A stretch of DNA of 33,161 bases from Alkalibacterium gilvum (GCF_900109085.1 NZ_FNYW01000024.1:1-33161); one strand, 5' to 3'; counted from the first letter of the stretch, positions 15,593 to 23,535 are shown. Numbers and translations: made by a program. Notes: generated by a model from the letters alone, not told the origin.

Positions 15593-16666
15593 TTATTTAT
15601 TTTCTGAAATGACATGAATATCACGCTGAGGAAATGGAATGTTAATGTTATTATCAGAAAATTTCTTGAATATTTTAAATCTTAAATCACTTGGGATGAG
15701 AAATTCTCTTTCATCAATCTGTGAATCTATCCAAAACCAGACTGTGAAATCCAAAGAAGATTCTCCAAAATCCTCAAAGAAAACACGAGGAGCAGGCTGA
15801 TCTAGAACATCCGGCCACGTCTCTTCTCTCAATTCATCCACTGCTTCATATAATAAACGCTTAACAAGTTCAATATCACTTCCGTAAGCTACTCCAATCT
15901 TAACAGGAATCCTCAGACGCTTATCCGTATAAGATCTGTTAACAAATTTCTGTTCAAGAAAATATGAATTAGGAATAATCATACGCTCATTTACACGTGT
16001 TCGAACGATGGTTGCTCGTATCTTTATTTGTTCAACATCAGCAATCGTATCGTCAATAATAATACGATCACCCACTCTTATCGGTCGTTCAAAAAGAATG
16101 ATTAGGCCCGAAATGAAGTTGGACATGACATTCTGTAATCCAAAACCAATCCCTACTCCAAGAACACTCGCAAACACTGTCAGACTTGTTAAATTAAACC
16201 CTATCGAAGATAAAGAAATTAATACCGCCAAGGTGACAATAGTGTAATGGAAAAAGGTATTCATAGTTGCCTGTAGTCCTCTATCTAGTCCATATTTATC
16301 ATAGACAGAAGGGAGAATATATTCTCGAATCGCCTTTGAAAATTTCACCGCTAAAATAATAGCAAAGAGAACGGCTAATATAAGAAAAATTGTGATTTTG
16401 GTATTACTAAATACAAAAAGTGTTTGATAAATAAATGACGTCTTCGAAAAATACATAAAGAAATAAATGACTAATATGAATAAGGTTATCCAGTTTACAA
16501 TCGTTTCAAGAAATAACTGCGTACGCTTTTGTTTGATAACTTTATTCAATACGGCATGTAAGCCGGCTCTTACTATTAAAATAATTGCAAGACCTATAAA
16601 GGCCCCTATCCAAAAGCTAATTTTGTTGTTTTGAATTCCTTCAATTATAGTTCTTAGCTGCTCCAT
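15593..16666 (-). CDS. Small-conductance mechanosensitive channel (MscS family)
   Basis: A membrane channel of about 357 residues. Four or so hydrophobic segments fill the N-terminal half. The pore helix region reads LTSLTVFASVLGVGIGFGLQNVMSNFISGLIILFERPIRVGDRI, the diagnostic MscS TM3 and start of the beta domain. The cytoplasmic domain follows (IKIRATIVRTRVNERMIIPNSYFLEQKFVNRSY) and ends NNINIPFPQRDIHVI, the normal MscS C-terminus. It opens under membrane tension to release solutes on osmotic down-shock. I place the start at the ATG at 16666-16664, because GAGGAA (complement of 16674-16679) stands 7 nt before it; a GTG five codons upstream (16681) would include that site in the coding region. 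Confidence 0.92.
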   Translation of the reverse strand: MEQLRTIIEGIQNNKISFWIGAFIGLAIILIVRAGLHAVLNKVIKQKRTQLFLETIVNWITLFILVIYFFMYFSKTSFIYQTLFVFSNTKITIFLILAVLFAIILAVKFSKAIREYILPSVYDKYGLDRGLQATMNTFFHYTIVTLAVLISLSSIGFNLTSLTVFASVLGVGIGFGLQNVMSNFISGLIILFERPIRVGDRIIIDDTIADVEQIKIRATIVRTRVNERMIIPNSYFLEQKFVNRSYTDKRLRIPVKIGVAYGSDIELVKRLLYEAVDELREETWPDVLDQPAPRVFFEDFGESSLDFTVWFWIDSQIDEREFLIPSDLRFKIFKKFSDNNINIPFPQRDIHVISENK

Positions 16667-16745
16667 ACATTTCTTCCTCACATAGCTTAATTTTAGTTTA
16701 GTTTACCAAACTTCATGAAAATTAACGACTATACTGGTTTTTCAT

Positions 16746-16782
16746 AAAAAATAAGAGACTGGATTCCAGTCTCTTATTTTTT
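16746..16782 (-). terminator. Terminator of mnmG
   Basis: Left arm 16746-16762 and right arm 16766-16782 are perfectly complementary (17 bp, core AAGAGACTGG). Both sides end in A6/T6. It lies 4 bp after the mnmG stop. Confidence 0.92.
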
Positions 16783-16786
16783 ATAT

Positions 16787-18685
16787 TTAGTTCGTACTAC
16801 TAACTTTCTTCACATCGCCTTGTTCGACGTAAACCATTAAAATTGAAACATCTGACGGATTAACACCACTGATACGACTAGCCTGAGCTATTGTCTCAGG
16901 TTGGATTTTTGCTAGTTTTTCTCTCGCTTCTGTTGCGATACCATTAATCGCTAAATAATCGATCCCTTCTGGAATACGTTTGTTTTCCATACGTTTGATT
17001 TTTTCAGCTTTACGTATTGCTTTACTGATATAACCTTCATACTGAATATGAATTTCAACTTGTTCTTTCACATCTTTTGGTAGTTCATTTTCCAAAGGTG
17101 CAAAAGGTATAATATCTTCATATTTAACGTACGGACGTCTCAAGAAATCATAAACTAAAATACCATCCTTCAATGGCGGTTCATTTTTCGAATCCAAATA
17201 CGCTTTAACATCACTTGGCTTCAAACGAATCGTTTTTAAACGTTCCAGTTCTTTTTCCACGAGGTCTTTTTTAGTCTGGAACGTTTCAAAGCGTTCTTTT
17301 GATACAAGTCCTAAGTTATAACCTTTTTCAGTTAAGCGGAAATCGGCATTATCATGGCGCAATAACAAACGATATTCCGCACGGGAGGTGAGTAAGCGAT
17401 AAGGTTCATTCGTGCCTTTCGTTACCAAGTCGTCGATCATTACTCCGATGTAGGCTTCATTACGTTTCAAAACAATCGGCTCTTCGCCATTTACTAAGCG
17501 TGCCGCATTGATTCCAGCAACTAGCCCTTGGCCACCGGCTTCTTCATATCCAGATGTCCCATTCATCTGTCCCGCAGTAAATAGGCCATTAATACGTTTT
17601 GTTTCAAGTGATGGGCGCAGTTGATAAGGCTTCACAACATCATATTCGATGGCATATCCTGTACGCATCATTTGCGCATTTTCGAGCCCATCTATCGAGC
17701 GTAGGACAGATAGTTGTACATCTTCAGGTAATGAAGATGAAAGTCCTTGAACATAAATCTCATCTGTATTCGCACCCTCTGGTTCAAGAAACAGTTGGTG
17801 TCTTGGTTTGTCGCTAAAACGAACAACCTTATCTTCGATGGATGGGCAATAACGTGCGCCAACGCCATCAACGATTCCGGTAAACATAGGTGCACGGTGT
17901 AAGTTTTCACGTATAATATCATGCGAAATATTACTAGTATAGGTCAGCCAACATGATATTTGTTCTTCAAGGTAGTCCTCATCCAATGATTCAAAACTAA
18001 AATGATGCGGTTCACTATCACCGGGCTGTTCTTCTGTCACGGAATAGTCAATCGAATCTTTGTGAATGCGTGGAGGCGTTCCAGTTTTAAAGCGGTCCAA
18101 TTCAAAACCATGTTCCAGCAAACTTTCAGACAATTTTATACTTGGCTGTGTGTTGTTTGGCCCAGAAGAATATTTCAGTTCCCCAATAATAATTTCACCC
18201 CTGGAAGATGTTCCAGCAGTTAATATAACAGCTTTAGATCTATAAATAGCTCCCGTGTTTGTAATAACTCCTTTAATATGATCGTCTTCCACAATAATTT
18301 CTTCTACTATTCCTTGTTTTAGATCTAAATGTTTTGTTTTTTCAATCGTTCTTTTCATTTCATTGGAGTACATATACTTATCTGCTTGCGCACGTAACGC
18401 TCTTACAGCTGGTCCTTTTGCAGTGTTCAACATACGCATTTGAATGTATGTTTTATCAATGTTACGTCCCATTTCTCCACCTAGAGCATCGATTTCTCTT
18501 ACAACGATACCTTTGGCCGGGCCGCCAAGGGAGGGATTACACGGCATATGTGCAATCATGTCTAAATTGATTGTCATGAGGAGTGTTTCAGCACCCATTC
18601 GTGCAGAGGATAATGCTGCTTCTGATCCAGCATGTCCTGCTCCAACAACAATTACATCATAATAACCTGCTTCATATGTTTGCAT
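16787..18685 (-). CDS. mnmG: tRNA uridine-5-carboxymethylaminomethyl modification enzyme MnmG (GidA)
   Basis: A 632-residue FAD protein of normal length. The FAD-binding motif [21 protein letters not shown] spans residues 11-31. Other conserved GidA blocks are [63 protein letters not shown] and [18 protein letters not shown]. The C-terminal helical domain that meets MnmE ends in [20 protein letters not shown]. With MnmE it installs the cmnm5 group on wobble uridine-34 of certain tRNAs. It lies downstream of mnmE on the same strand, but about 620 bp of repeats intervene, where these genes are often adjacent. AGAAAGGAAT is the ribosome site. Confidence 0.97.
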   Translation of the reverse strand: MQTYEAGYYDVIVVGAGHAGSEAALSSARMGAETLLMTINLDMIAHMPCNPSLGGPAKGIVVREIDALGGEMGRNIDKTYIQMRMLNTAKGPAVRALRAQADKYMYSNEMKRTIEKTKHLDLKQGIVEEIIVEDDHIKGVITNTGAIYRSKAVILTAGTSSRGEIIIGELKYSSGPNNTQPSIKLSESLLEHGFELDRFKTGTPPRIHKDSIDYSVTEEQPGDSEPHHFSFESLDEDYLEEQISCWLTYTSNISHDIIRENLHRAPMFTGIVDGVGARYCPSIEDKVVRFSDKPRHQLFLEPEGANTDEIYVQGLSSSLPEDVQLSVLRSIDGLENAQMMRTGYAIEYDVVKPYQLRPSLETKRINGLFTAGQMNGTSGYEEAGGQGLVAGINAARLVNGEEPIVLKRNEAYIGVMIDDLVTKGTNEPYRLLTSRAEYRLLLRHDNADFRLTEKGYNLGLVSKERFETFQTKKDLVEKELERLKTIRLKPSDVKAYLDSKNEPPLKDGILVYDFLRRPYVKYEDIIPFAPLENELPKDVKEQVEIHIQYEGYISKAIRKAEKIKRMENKRIPEGIDYLAINGIATEAREKLAKIQPETIAQASRISGVNPSDVSILMVYVEQGDVKKVSSTN

Positions 18686-18780
18686 AGATTTATTCCTTTC
18701 TCATTATGTTACTTTTAAGTTTAAAATTTTTATATTAATTAATATCGGTCTGTTTCATTATCTTTTAAGAGTCCAAGCCG

Positions 18781-18877
18781 TAATTTCCTATTTTTCGCAG
18801 GAGCCAAAACGGGGGTATCTCGCTTTTCTATTGTCTAGCGATTCACCCCCTGGCTCCAAACGAAAAAAGATAAATTA
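18781..18877. repeat. Palindromic structured repeat, copy A (97 bp)
   Basis: Begins TAATTTCCTATTTTTC and ends GAAAAAAGATAAATTA. GGAGCCA (18800-18806) pairs with TGGCTCC (18851-18857), and GGGGGT (18811-18816) with ACCCCC (18845-18850). The centre carries the invariant CTTTTCTATTGTCTAG. The inner stem sequence differs wholly from copies B and C but still pairs. Confidence 0.85.
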
Positions 18878-18889
18878 ATTACCAGCTAA

Positions 18890-18949
18890 CGCATACTGTA
18901 CGACTAACCTGCTAAAGCAGGAAGTCTTTCAGCAATTGCGCAGTATGCG
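18890..18949. repeat. Hairpin repeat a with enclosing stem
   Basis: CGCATACTG (18890-18898) pairs with CAGTATGCG (18941-18949). Inside, 18902-18940 is a 39-nt unit with the hairpin CCTGCT-AA-AGCAGG (18908-18921) enclosed by GACT/AGTC. It aligns without gaps to the unit at 18967-19005. The GCGCARKATGC end also recurs in the spacers near 19113 and 19237. Confidence 0.7.
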
Positions 18950-18966
18950 GGCTGACGCCTACACTC

Positions 18967-19005
18967 AACTAGATTGCTGAAGCAATCAGTTTCCTAGCAA
19001 TTAGG
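18967..19005. repeat. Hairpin repeat b, second copy of the 39-nt unit
   Basis: GATTGCT (18972-18978) and AGCAATC (18981-18987) form a stem closed by AACT/AGTT. Compared with copy a, three base pairs change on both sides (G-C to A-T, C-G to A-T, C-G to T-A), so pairing is preserved. Confidence 0.7.
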
Positions 19006-19008
19006 ATA

Positions 19009-19104
19009 TAATTTCCTATTTTTCAGTGGAGTCAACCCAGGCTTGATTCGCTTTTCTATTGTCTAGTTTTTCAACCTTGACTCCTCCTGAAAAAAGATAA
19101 ATTA
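19009..19104. repeat. Palindromic structured repeat, copy B (96 bp)
   Basis: Same ends and centre as copy A. GGAGTCA (19028-19034) pairs with TGACTCC (19078-19084). AGGCTTGA (19039-19046) pairs with TCAACCT (19071-19077) with one bulged C. Copy C starts 125 bp further on. Confidence 0.85.
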
Positions 19105-19133
19105 ATCCATTGCGCAGTATGCTCATTAGGATA

Positions 19134-19229
19134 TAATTTCCTATTTTTCAGCGGAGTCATAACAGGTTGAAAAAACTTTTCTATTGTCTAGCGATTCAAG
19201 CCTGACTCCGAACGAAAAAAGATAAATTA
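19134..19229. repeat. Palindromic structured repeat, copy C (96 bp)
   Basis: GGAGTCA (19153-19159) pairs with TGACTCC (19203-19209), and AGGTTGAA (19164-19171) with TTCAAGCCT (19195-19203) with one bulged G. The outer TAATTT/AAATTA ends and the central TTTTCTATTGTCTAG are unchanged. Confidence 0.85.
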
Positions 19230-19259
19230 GCCCATTGCGCAAGATGCTCATTCAGGGCG

Positions 19260-19311
19260 TAATTTCCTATTTTTCGCTGGAGTCAACCCAGGCTTGATTC
19301 GCTTTTCTATT
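19260..19311. repeat. Half copy D of the palindromic repeat, fused to the mnmE stop
   Basis: The left half of the element (TAATTTCCTATTTTTCGCTGGAG and onward) is nearly identical to copy B up to TTTTCTATT, then breaks off at its centre. The mnmE stop codon (TAG, complement of 19307-19309) lies inside this conserved centre, so the repeat supplies the stop. Confidence 0.8.
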
Positions 19312-20695
19312 TCCCGAGGCAGAATTGGCTGAAGAGTTGGGTGATGAGTTCGTCTTGGACGCTATCTCCTGTTATTTCGCCTAAGAGATCCCACGCTCTT
19401 GTCATATCGATTTGTACCAGGTCAACGGGCATGCCCATTTCAATTCCTTCGATTACGTCATTGAATGCATCGATTGTTTCGTTGAGTAAGGCAATATGCC
19501 TTATATTAGATACATAGGTTGCGTCCTTTTCACCTGTGTTACCGGCAAAGAATAATTCTGCTATTTTCCCTTCAAGCTCAGTTAAGCCTGCTTCTGTGAT
19601 AATTGATGTTTGAACAATATTATCAGATTCAATGATTGTATGCAGTTCTTCAAGGTCCAGTTTATTTTCCAGGTCCATCTTATTTAATATGATAATACGG
19701 TTGTGTCCCTCAGTTGCTTCAAGCAGTTTTCTATCTTCTTCTGTCAACGCTTCGCTCTGGTTAAATACTAAAAGTACAAGATCAGCATCAGTTAATGCTT
19801 TACGACTACGTTCAACACCAATACGTTCAACAATATCTTCTGTTTCTCGAATACCAGCTGTATCGATCAATCGCAAAGGTACTCCTTTGACGCTCACATA
19901 CTCTTCGATCACATCGCGTGTTGTCCCAGCAACTTCTGTAACGATGGCTTTTTCTTCTTTAAGAAGTACGTTCAGCAAACTGGATTTACCAACATTTGGA
20001 CGTCCAATAATAGCTGTAGCCAATCCTTCGCGTAAAATTTTTCCTTGCCCTGCTGTTTCAAGTAATGCTTCAACTTGTCCCTTTACATCTTTAGCTTTTT
20101 CAACCAATAACTTAGATGTCATTTCTTCCACATCATCATATTCAGGATAATCGATATTCACTTCTACTTGAGCCAGCGTGTCTAGAACCTCCTGGCGCAG
20201 ATTTGTGATCAGTCGGCTCAGATTCCCATCAAGTTGTGTTACGGCCATATGCATTGCCTTATCCGTTTTAGCCCGTATAACATCCATAACAGCTTCAGCT
20301 TGAGATAAATCGATTCGACCATTTAAAAATGCACGTTTTGTAAATTCTCCCGGTTCTGCTAAGCGAGCACCATTATGAAGAACTGTTTCAAGTACTTTAT
20401 TAACTGAAACGATTCCGCCATGTGTGTTGATCTCTACAACATCTTCTCGTGTGTAGGTCTTTGGTGCACGCATGATCGTCACCATGACTTCATCAATTTG
20501 AGTCTTTGTTTTAGGATTCACTACATGACCATAGTGAATTGTATGTGTTTTCTGTTCAGCTAACTGTTTTTTCCCTGCCTTATAAACGCGGTCAGCAATT
20601 TCCAGTGCTTCATCACCACTAATGCGTACAATGCCAATCCCACCTTCACCTGGTGGCGTTGAAATTGCGGCAATTGTATCAAATTCTATAGCCAT
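19307..20695 (-). CDS. mnmE: tRNA modification GTPase MnmE (TrmE/ThdF)
   Basis: A 462-residue protein of normal length. The N-terminal tetrahydrofolate-binding domain starts [23 protein letters not shown] helical domain surrounds the G domain: G1 GRPNVGKS (231-238), G2 region [12 protein letters not shown]3 DTAG (278-281) and G4 NKMD. The C-terminus ends FCLGK, the conserved CxGK motif carrying the catalytic cysteine. It acts with MnmG on tRNA wobble uridines. GGAGGAACGCTAG precedes the ATG. The stop codon lies within a half repeat directly after the CLGK motif, yet the protein end is intact. Confidence 0.97.
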   Translation of the reverse strand: MAIEFDTIAAISTPPGEGGIGIVRISGDEALEIADRVYKAGKKQLAEQKTHTIHYGHVVNPKTKTQIDEVMVTIMRAPKTYTREDVVEINTHGGIVSVNKVLETVLHNGARLAEPGEFTKRAFLNGRIDLSQAEAVMDVIRAKTDKAMHMAVTQLDGNLSRLITNLRQEVLDTLAQVEVNIDYPEYDDVEEMTSKLLVEKAKDVKGQVEALLETAGQGKILREGLATAIIGRPNVGKSSLLNVLLKEEKAIVTEVAGTTRDVIEEYVSVKGVPLRLIDTAGIRETEDIVERIGVERSRKALTDADLVLLVFNQSEALTEEDRKLLEATEGHNRIIILNKMDLENKLDLEELHTIIESDNIVQTSIITEAGLTELEGKIAELFFAGNTGEKDATYVSNIRHIALLNETIDAFNDVIEGIEMGMPVDLVQIDMTRAWDLLGEITGDSVQDELITQLFSQFCLGK

Positions 20696-20718
20696 CTAGC
20701 GTTCCTCCTATATAATAA

Positions 20719-20757
20719 GGAAAGCACTCAATATTTTAGTTCTGAATGCTTGCCTTT
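20719..20757. other. Hairpin in the mnmE leader
   Basis: AAGGAAAGCACTC and GAATGCTTGCCTT are complementary apart from two mismatches, around a 14-nt loop. On the plus strand T-runs follow, so it looks like a terminator in that direction, although no plus-strand gene precedes it. On the minus strand it lies in the mnmE 5' leader, about 25 nt before the start. Confidence 0.45.
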
Positions 20758-20772
20758 TTTAATTTTTTTCAC

Positions 20773-20836
20773 AAAAAAAGTGCCTGGTCCACTCCAATTT
20801 AGCACAAACGACTCCCTTGGGGCGGAAAAGCACTTT
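20773..20836 (-). ncRNA. Structured, terminator-like element in the mnmE leader
   Basis: On the minus strand AAAGTGC (20836-20830) pairs with GCACTTT (20783-20777), followed by T7. Inside, CCGCCCCA (20825-20818) pairs with TGGAGTGG (20796-20789) with one wobble and one A-C mismatch. The rest forms a 21-nt apical loop. A consensus promoter about 60 bp upstream would give a transcript of roughly 110 nt ending here. It may be a short RNA or an attenuator controlling mnmE; I do not recognise a known riboswitch class. Confidence 0.5.
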
Positions 20837-20892
20837 CACTACTTTACCTTTATTAAATGTAAAAAATTATTTTATTTGTTTCGACAAGTTAA

Positions 20893-20921
20893 ATAATATA
20901 AGTAATTAATTGATTTGTCAA
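20893..20921 (-). promoter_or_regulatory. Sigma-A promoter for the mnmE leader
   Basis: On the minus strand TTGACA (complement of 20916-20921) and TATTAT (complement of 20893-20898) are separated by exactly 17 bp. The predicted start is about 190 nt before mnmE. Confidence 0.75.
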
Positions 20922-21026
20922 CTTTTTTACTTATTTAATATAAGCAATATGTGACTATGATTTCACAATTAGGCTACACCCTTTCGCTATACCTATTTAT
21001 CTCTTACTACTGAAACGCATTATAAC

Positions 21027-21055
21027 TTGAGACAACGTTTTATTTCTTATAGAAT
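21027..21055 (+). promoter_or_regulatory. Promoter of treR
   Basis: TTGAGA (21027-21032), 17-bp spacer, TAGAAT (21050-21055). No TreR palindrome like that at treB is seen here, so autoregulation through that motif is not supported. Confidence 0.6.
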
Positions 21056-21096
21056 ATAGATTAACAAACTTTTATATATAAAGGGGCTGGAACCCA

Positions 21097-21825
21097 TTGA
21101 GTAGGTTTAAACAAATATTTTTAGATATTGAATCAGACATTTTAAACCAAACGTATAAAGCTGGAGAGCTACTTCCCAGTGAAAATAAGCTGTCAAAAAC
21201 TTATAATGTTTCGCGTGAAACAATTAGAAAAGCGCTAACCTTACTTCTAGATAGCGGTTACATTCAAAAAAAGCAGGGCAAAGGTTCGATTGTTTTAGAC
21301 ATTAAACGATTTGATTTTCCAATCTCTGGTTTGACTAGTTACAAAGAATTAGAAGAAGCTCAAAATATTAATAGTGAAACGATACTCATAAAGAATCAAA
21401 TTGAAACACTACCGGAAAATATCGCATCCTTCCTTAAAATTTCTCCGGACACTAAAGTTCATGCTGTTATTAGAGGGAGAAAAGTTGATGGGGAGACGGT
21501 TATTTTAGATAAAGATTACCTACTAGCCTCCGTTATTCCTGAATTACCAGATAATGAAGCTGTTGAATCTTTGTATGATTATATTGAAAATAAGTTAGGT
21601 CTAACAATTAGTTATGCTAGAAAAGAGTTTATTGTGGAGCCCGCAACAAAAGAAGATCGTGAATTAATGTCTCTACATAGTGATTCGCATGTCGTCGTGA
21701 CACGCAGTGAAGTGCATTTGGAGGACACAACCTTGTTTCAATATACTGAATCACGCCACCGTTTAGATAAGTTTCGCTTTGTCGAATTTGCACGACGCAG
21801 GCCCCCTATGGACTTAAAAAAATAA
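21097..21825 (+). CDS. treR: Trehalose operon repressor, GntR family
   Basis: A 242-residue GntR/HutC-type regulator. The winged HTH occupies residues 1-65 (GELLPSENKLSKTYNVSRETIRKALTLLLDSGYIQKKQGKGSIV). The UTRA effector domain follows (about 90-235), including FQYTESRHRLDKFRFVEFARR near the end. The sequence fits TreR, which releases DNA when it binds trehalose-6-phosphate. The start is TTG at 21097, preceded by AAGGGG (21081-21086). It is unusual in lying about 6 kb from treBC and being followed closely by an EntA_Immun-like gene. The perfect TreR palindrome at 31091-31106 is its likely target. Confidence 0.88.
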   Translation: MSRFKQIFLDIESDILNQTYKAGELLPSENKLSKTYNVSRETIRKALTLLLDSGYIQKKQGKGSIVLDIKRFDFPISGLTSYKELEEAQNINSETILIKNQIETLPENIASFLKISPDTKVHAVIRGRKVDGETVILDKDYLLASVIPELPDNEAVESLYDYIENKLGLTISYARKEFIVEPATKEDRELMSLHSDSHVVVTRSEVHLEDTTLFQYTESRHRLDKFRFVEFARRRPPMDLKK

Positions 21826-21846
21826 GCCTACAAGGAGATAGTCGAA

Positions 21847-22146
21847 ATGAATAATGAACTAAAGACAGAACAACTGATTGATGCAATGAGTGCTGCTTAT
21901 TCTGACCCAGAGGTAAAAAAAGATCAATATATGCATCAATTGTTATTCGACTCAGCGAAGCAAATAACTCATGGACACGATCATCGAGTTATTTGTGTTC
22001 GTCTCAGTAAGGAAATCAGTCGTTTTTCACTAAGGAATAAAATGAGCCTCCCTCAATCATTAAATCATTTGTATGAAATCGTAGGCAAAGAACACACAGC
22101 ATACCGAGGAACAATAGCCGCTACATCCATTTGGTGGGGCCGATAA
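21847..22146 (+). CDS. EntA_Immun-like small protein (putative bacteriocin immunity)
   Basis: A 99-residue soluble, mostly helical protein. The layout (LIDAMSAAYSDPEVKKDQYMHQLLFDSAKQI, a His/Asp-rich turn GHDHR, then LSKEISRFSLRNKMSLPQSLNHLYEIV) resembles the four-helix EntA_Immun family. Those proteins protect producers of class IIa bacteriocins from their own product. Residues 80-99 extend beyond the usual core. It starts 21 bp after treR with an AAGGAGA ribosome site, so it is probably co-transcribed with treR. No bacteriocin precursor, double-glycine leader or dedicated transporter is nearby, so it is an orphan. The assignment is by pattern only and could be wrong. Confidence 0.55.
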   Translation: MNNELKTEQLIDAMSAAYSDPEVKKDQYMHQLLFDSAKQITHGHDHRVICVRLSKEISRFSLRNKMSLPQSLNHLYEIVGKEHTAYRGTIAATSIWWGR

Positions 22147-22154
22147 CAAAAGAT

Positions 22155-22192
22155 CCTCCAAATGATCAGATATTCTGACCTCGATTTGGAGG
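22155..22192. terminator. Stem-loop after the treR / EntA_Immun-like pair
   Basis: CCTCCAAAT (22155-22163) pairs with ATTTGGAGG (22184-22192). An inner hairpin TCAGA/TCTGA lies within the loop. No T-run follows, so it is a weak or non-intrinsic terminator, or an mRNA end stabiliser. Confidence 0.5.
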
Positions 22193-22246
22193 AGCGTTAA
22201 TAGTTATATATACACTTAGATTATTTTTCAGCCTATCTTACTTCTA

Positions 22247-22813
22247 CTATAGTGAATTATTTTTCAATATCACTACAAGTTGATTGACATAGTCTTCTTT
22301 GCTTTTGCTATTACTTTCTGGGAAGTATATAAAGGATAAAATACTTCCAATTAACATTCTCAAGGTTATTTCCTTATTTATAAGTTTTATTCCAGCCTCT
22401 TCTGCAGCTTTTTCTAAAAGAGCATGCGTTCTTTCTATATAGTCAAATGGAATAATTTCAGGATTTATGTTTCTTTCTCTTAATATTAAGGTAATCATTC
22501 GATGGTTATTGGAAATGAATTCTATCCGATTTTTTAAAATATATTTTAATTTGTTTGTCGGATCTAACTTATTTTCTTGGAGTTTAATCTCAATTTTTTC
22601 TAAACTTTCTGCAAGTACTGGTTCGATGACTGCTTTAAATAATTCTTCTTTTGAAGAAAAATAACGATATAATGTTACCTCAGATATGTCAGCCTCCTTA
22701 GCAATACTCGCTGTAGTTGTTGCATGATAACTCGATTCAGCGAAGCGCTCCATCGCAGCATCAATGATGTGTTGTCTACGTTTTTCTTTTGTCATTCTTT
22801 TATTCTTATCCAT
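22247..22813 (-). CDS. TetR/AcrR-family transcriptional regulator
   Basis: A 188-residue regulator. The N-terminal HTH reads KRRQHIIDAAMERFAESSYHATTTASIAKEADISEVTLYRYFSSKEELFKAVI (about 11-63), the TetR signature. The C-terminal ligand domain is not family-specific (helical, ending VNQLVVILKNN), so the inducer is unknown. AGGGGAAA lies before the ATG. It lies downstream of dps on the same strand, separated by a stem-loop. TetR-style palindromes occur twice upstream of dps (23415-23428 and 23558-23571), making them candidate targets; this link is inference. Confidence 0.88.
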   Translation of the reverse strand: MDKNKRMTKEKRRQHIIDAAMERFAESSYHATTTASIAKEADISEVTLYRYFSSKEELFKAVIEPVLAESLEKIEIKLQENKLDPTNKLKYILKNRIEFISNNHRMITLILRERNINPEIIPFDYIERTHALLEKAAEEAGIKLINKEITLRMLIGSILSFIYFPESNSKSKEDYVNQLVVILKNNSL

Positions 22814-22856
22814 TGGCTTTCCCCTATATTTACAGTTTAATACTATTTATTTTTAT

Positions 22857-22892
22857 AAGAAAAGGAGTTAGTCTGAACTAACTCCTTTTCTT
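22857..22892. terminator. Stem-loop between dps and the TetR gene
   Basis: A perfect 16-bp stem, 22857-22872 with 22877-22892 (core GGAGTTAGT/ACTAACTCC), and a 4-nt loop. Flanks are T-rich on the plus strand and moderately so on the minus strand, where it should end the dps transcript. Confidence 0.75.
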
Positions 22893-22924
22893 TCTTTTCA
22901 AATTATAATTAATTAGTCGCTTCT

Positions 22925-23401
22925 TTAGGCGTCATTGTTTGGTGCTTTACCTAATTCAGCTTGCATCATCCAAACATTTAATTCTAAGTCGCCTTTGGCA
23001 TCAATAAAAATATCTTCTGTTACAGCGTCGCCTTCTTCTTGAGCTGCTTCGATTCCTTTTGAATATTCAGCAACTAATGTGCGGAAAATATCCACTAATC
23101 GTTCAAGATGTTCATCGATTGCTTTGTCCCATTTTCCAGGAACACTCTTGATATTAGATTTTTCAGCAAATTCTTCTAAAGTAGATACGGGTGAACCATC
23201 AATAATGATTAATCGCTCAGCAACTTCATCCAGCTGTTCTTCTACTGTTTCACGGTATTCATCCATTAGCTCGTGATAGTTTTTGAAGTCTTTTCCACGT
23301 AAATACCAGTGAATTTGGTGAATAGCTGCTGATGCTTGAGATAGGTCTGCGGTCAACTGATTTAATACTTTCTTTGTTTCTTCGTATTTCATTTTTGACA
23401 T
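22925..23401 (-). CDS. dps: Dps-family ferritin-like DNA/iron-storage protein
   Basis: A 158-residue protein of normal Dps length. The inter-subunit ferroxidase ligands are all present at family positions: His31 (IHQIHWYLRG), His43 (YHELMDE), Asp58 and Glu62 (LDEVAERLIIIDG). The fold is a four-helix bundle with a short BC helix. Twelve copies form a shell that oxidises iron(II) with peroxide and stores it, protecting DNA. The N-terminus is short and not lysine-rich, so DNA binding is not indicated. CATAGGAGG precedes the ATG. The promoter, TTGAAA (complement of 23466-23471) and TATAGT (complement of 23443-23448), has a 17-bp spacer and a palindrome just downstream. Confidence 0.94.
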   Translation of the reverse strand: MSKMKYEETKKVLNQLTADLSQASAAIHQIHWYLRGKDFKNYHELMDEYRETVEEQLDEVAERLIIIDGSPVSTLEEFAEKSNIKSVPGKWDKAIDEHLERLVDIFRTLVAEYSKGIEAAQEEGDAVTEDIFIDAKGDLELNVWMMQAELGKAPNNDA

Positions 23402-23414
23402 CCTCCTATGTTGT

Positions 23415-23471
23415 TAAGTGCTTACTTACATATCTTGTATTAACTATACCGTAAAATCTGTCCGCTTTCAA
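23415..23471 (-). promoter_or_regulatory. dps promoter and TetR-type operator
   Basis: On the minus strand TTGAAA (23471-23466), 17 bp, TATAGT (23448-23443). The palindrome TAAGT-GCTT-ACTTA (23415-23428) lies about 15 bp beyond the -10, well placed for repression. Confidence 0.65.
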
Positions 23472-23514
23472 CTATAAGGCTTCGCTAATCAAATAGTTTT
23501 AAACTTACTCTTTT

Positions 23515-23535
23515 TCACCTATTCACTTGCTTCAT
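23515..23535 (-). pseudogene. Six-codon stub with perfect ribosome site upstream of dps
   Basis: On the minus strand AAAGGAGG (complement of 23543-23550) precedes an ATG at 23535, giving MKQVNR and a stop at 23515. It follows a second, decayed copy of the dps promoter region. The likely origin is a neighbouring gene deleted except for its first codons; a short leader peptide is the alternative. Confidence 0.4.

Noticed and set aside
18686-19306. CRISPR array in the repeat cluster
   Set aside because: Repeats are about 96 bp, imperfect and palindromic, spacers are not unique and no cas genes are present.
19632-20150. A 172-codon plus-strand open frame opposite mnmE
   Set aside because: It is the antisense shadow of a clearly conserved gene, with Ser/Arg-rich composition and no ribosome site.
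20773-20836. T-box riboswitch in the mnmE leader, suggested by GGAGTGGACC before the terminator
   Set aside because: The T-box core (TGGNACC) is one base short, and the leader before it is too short to hold a Stem I with a specifier loop.
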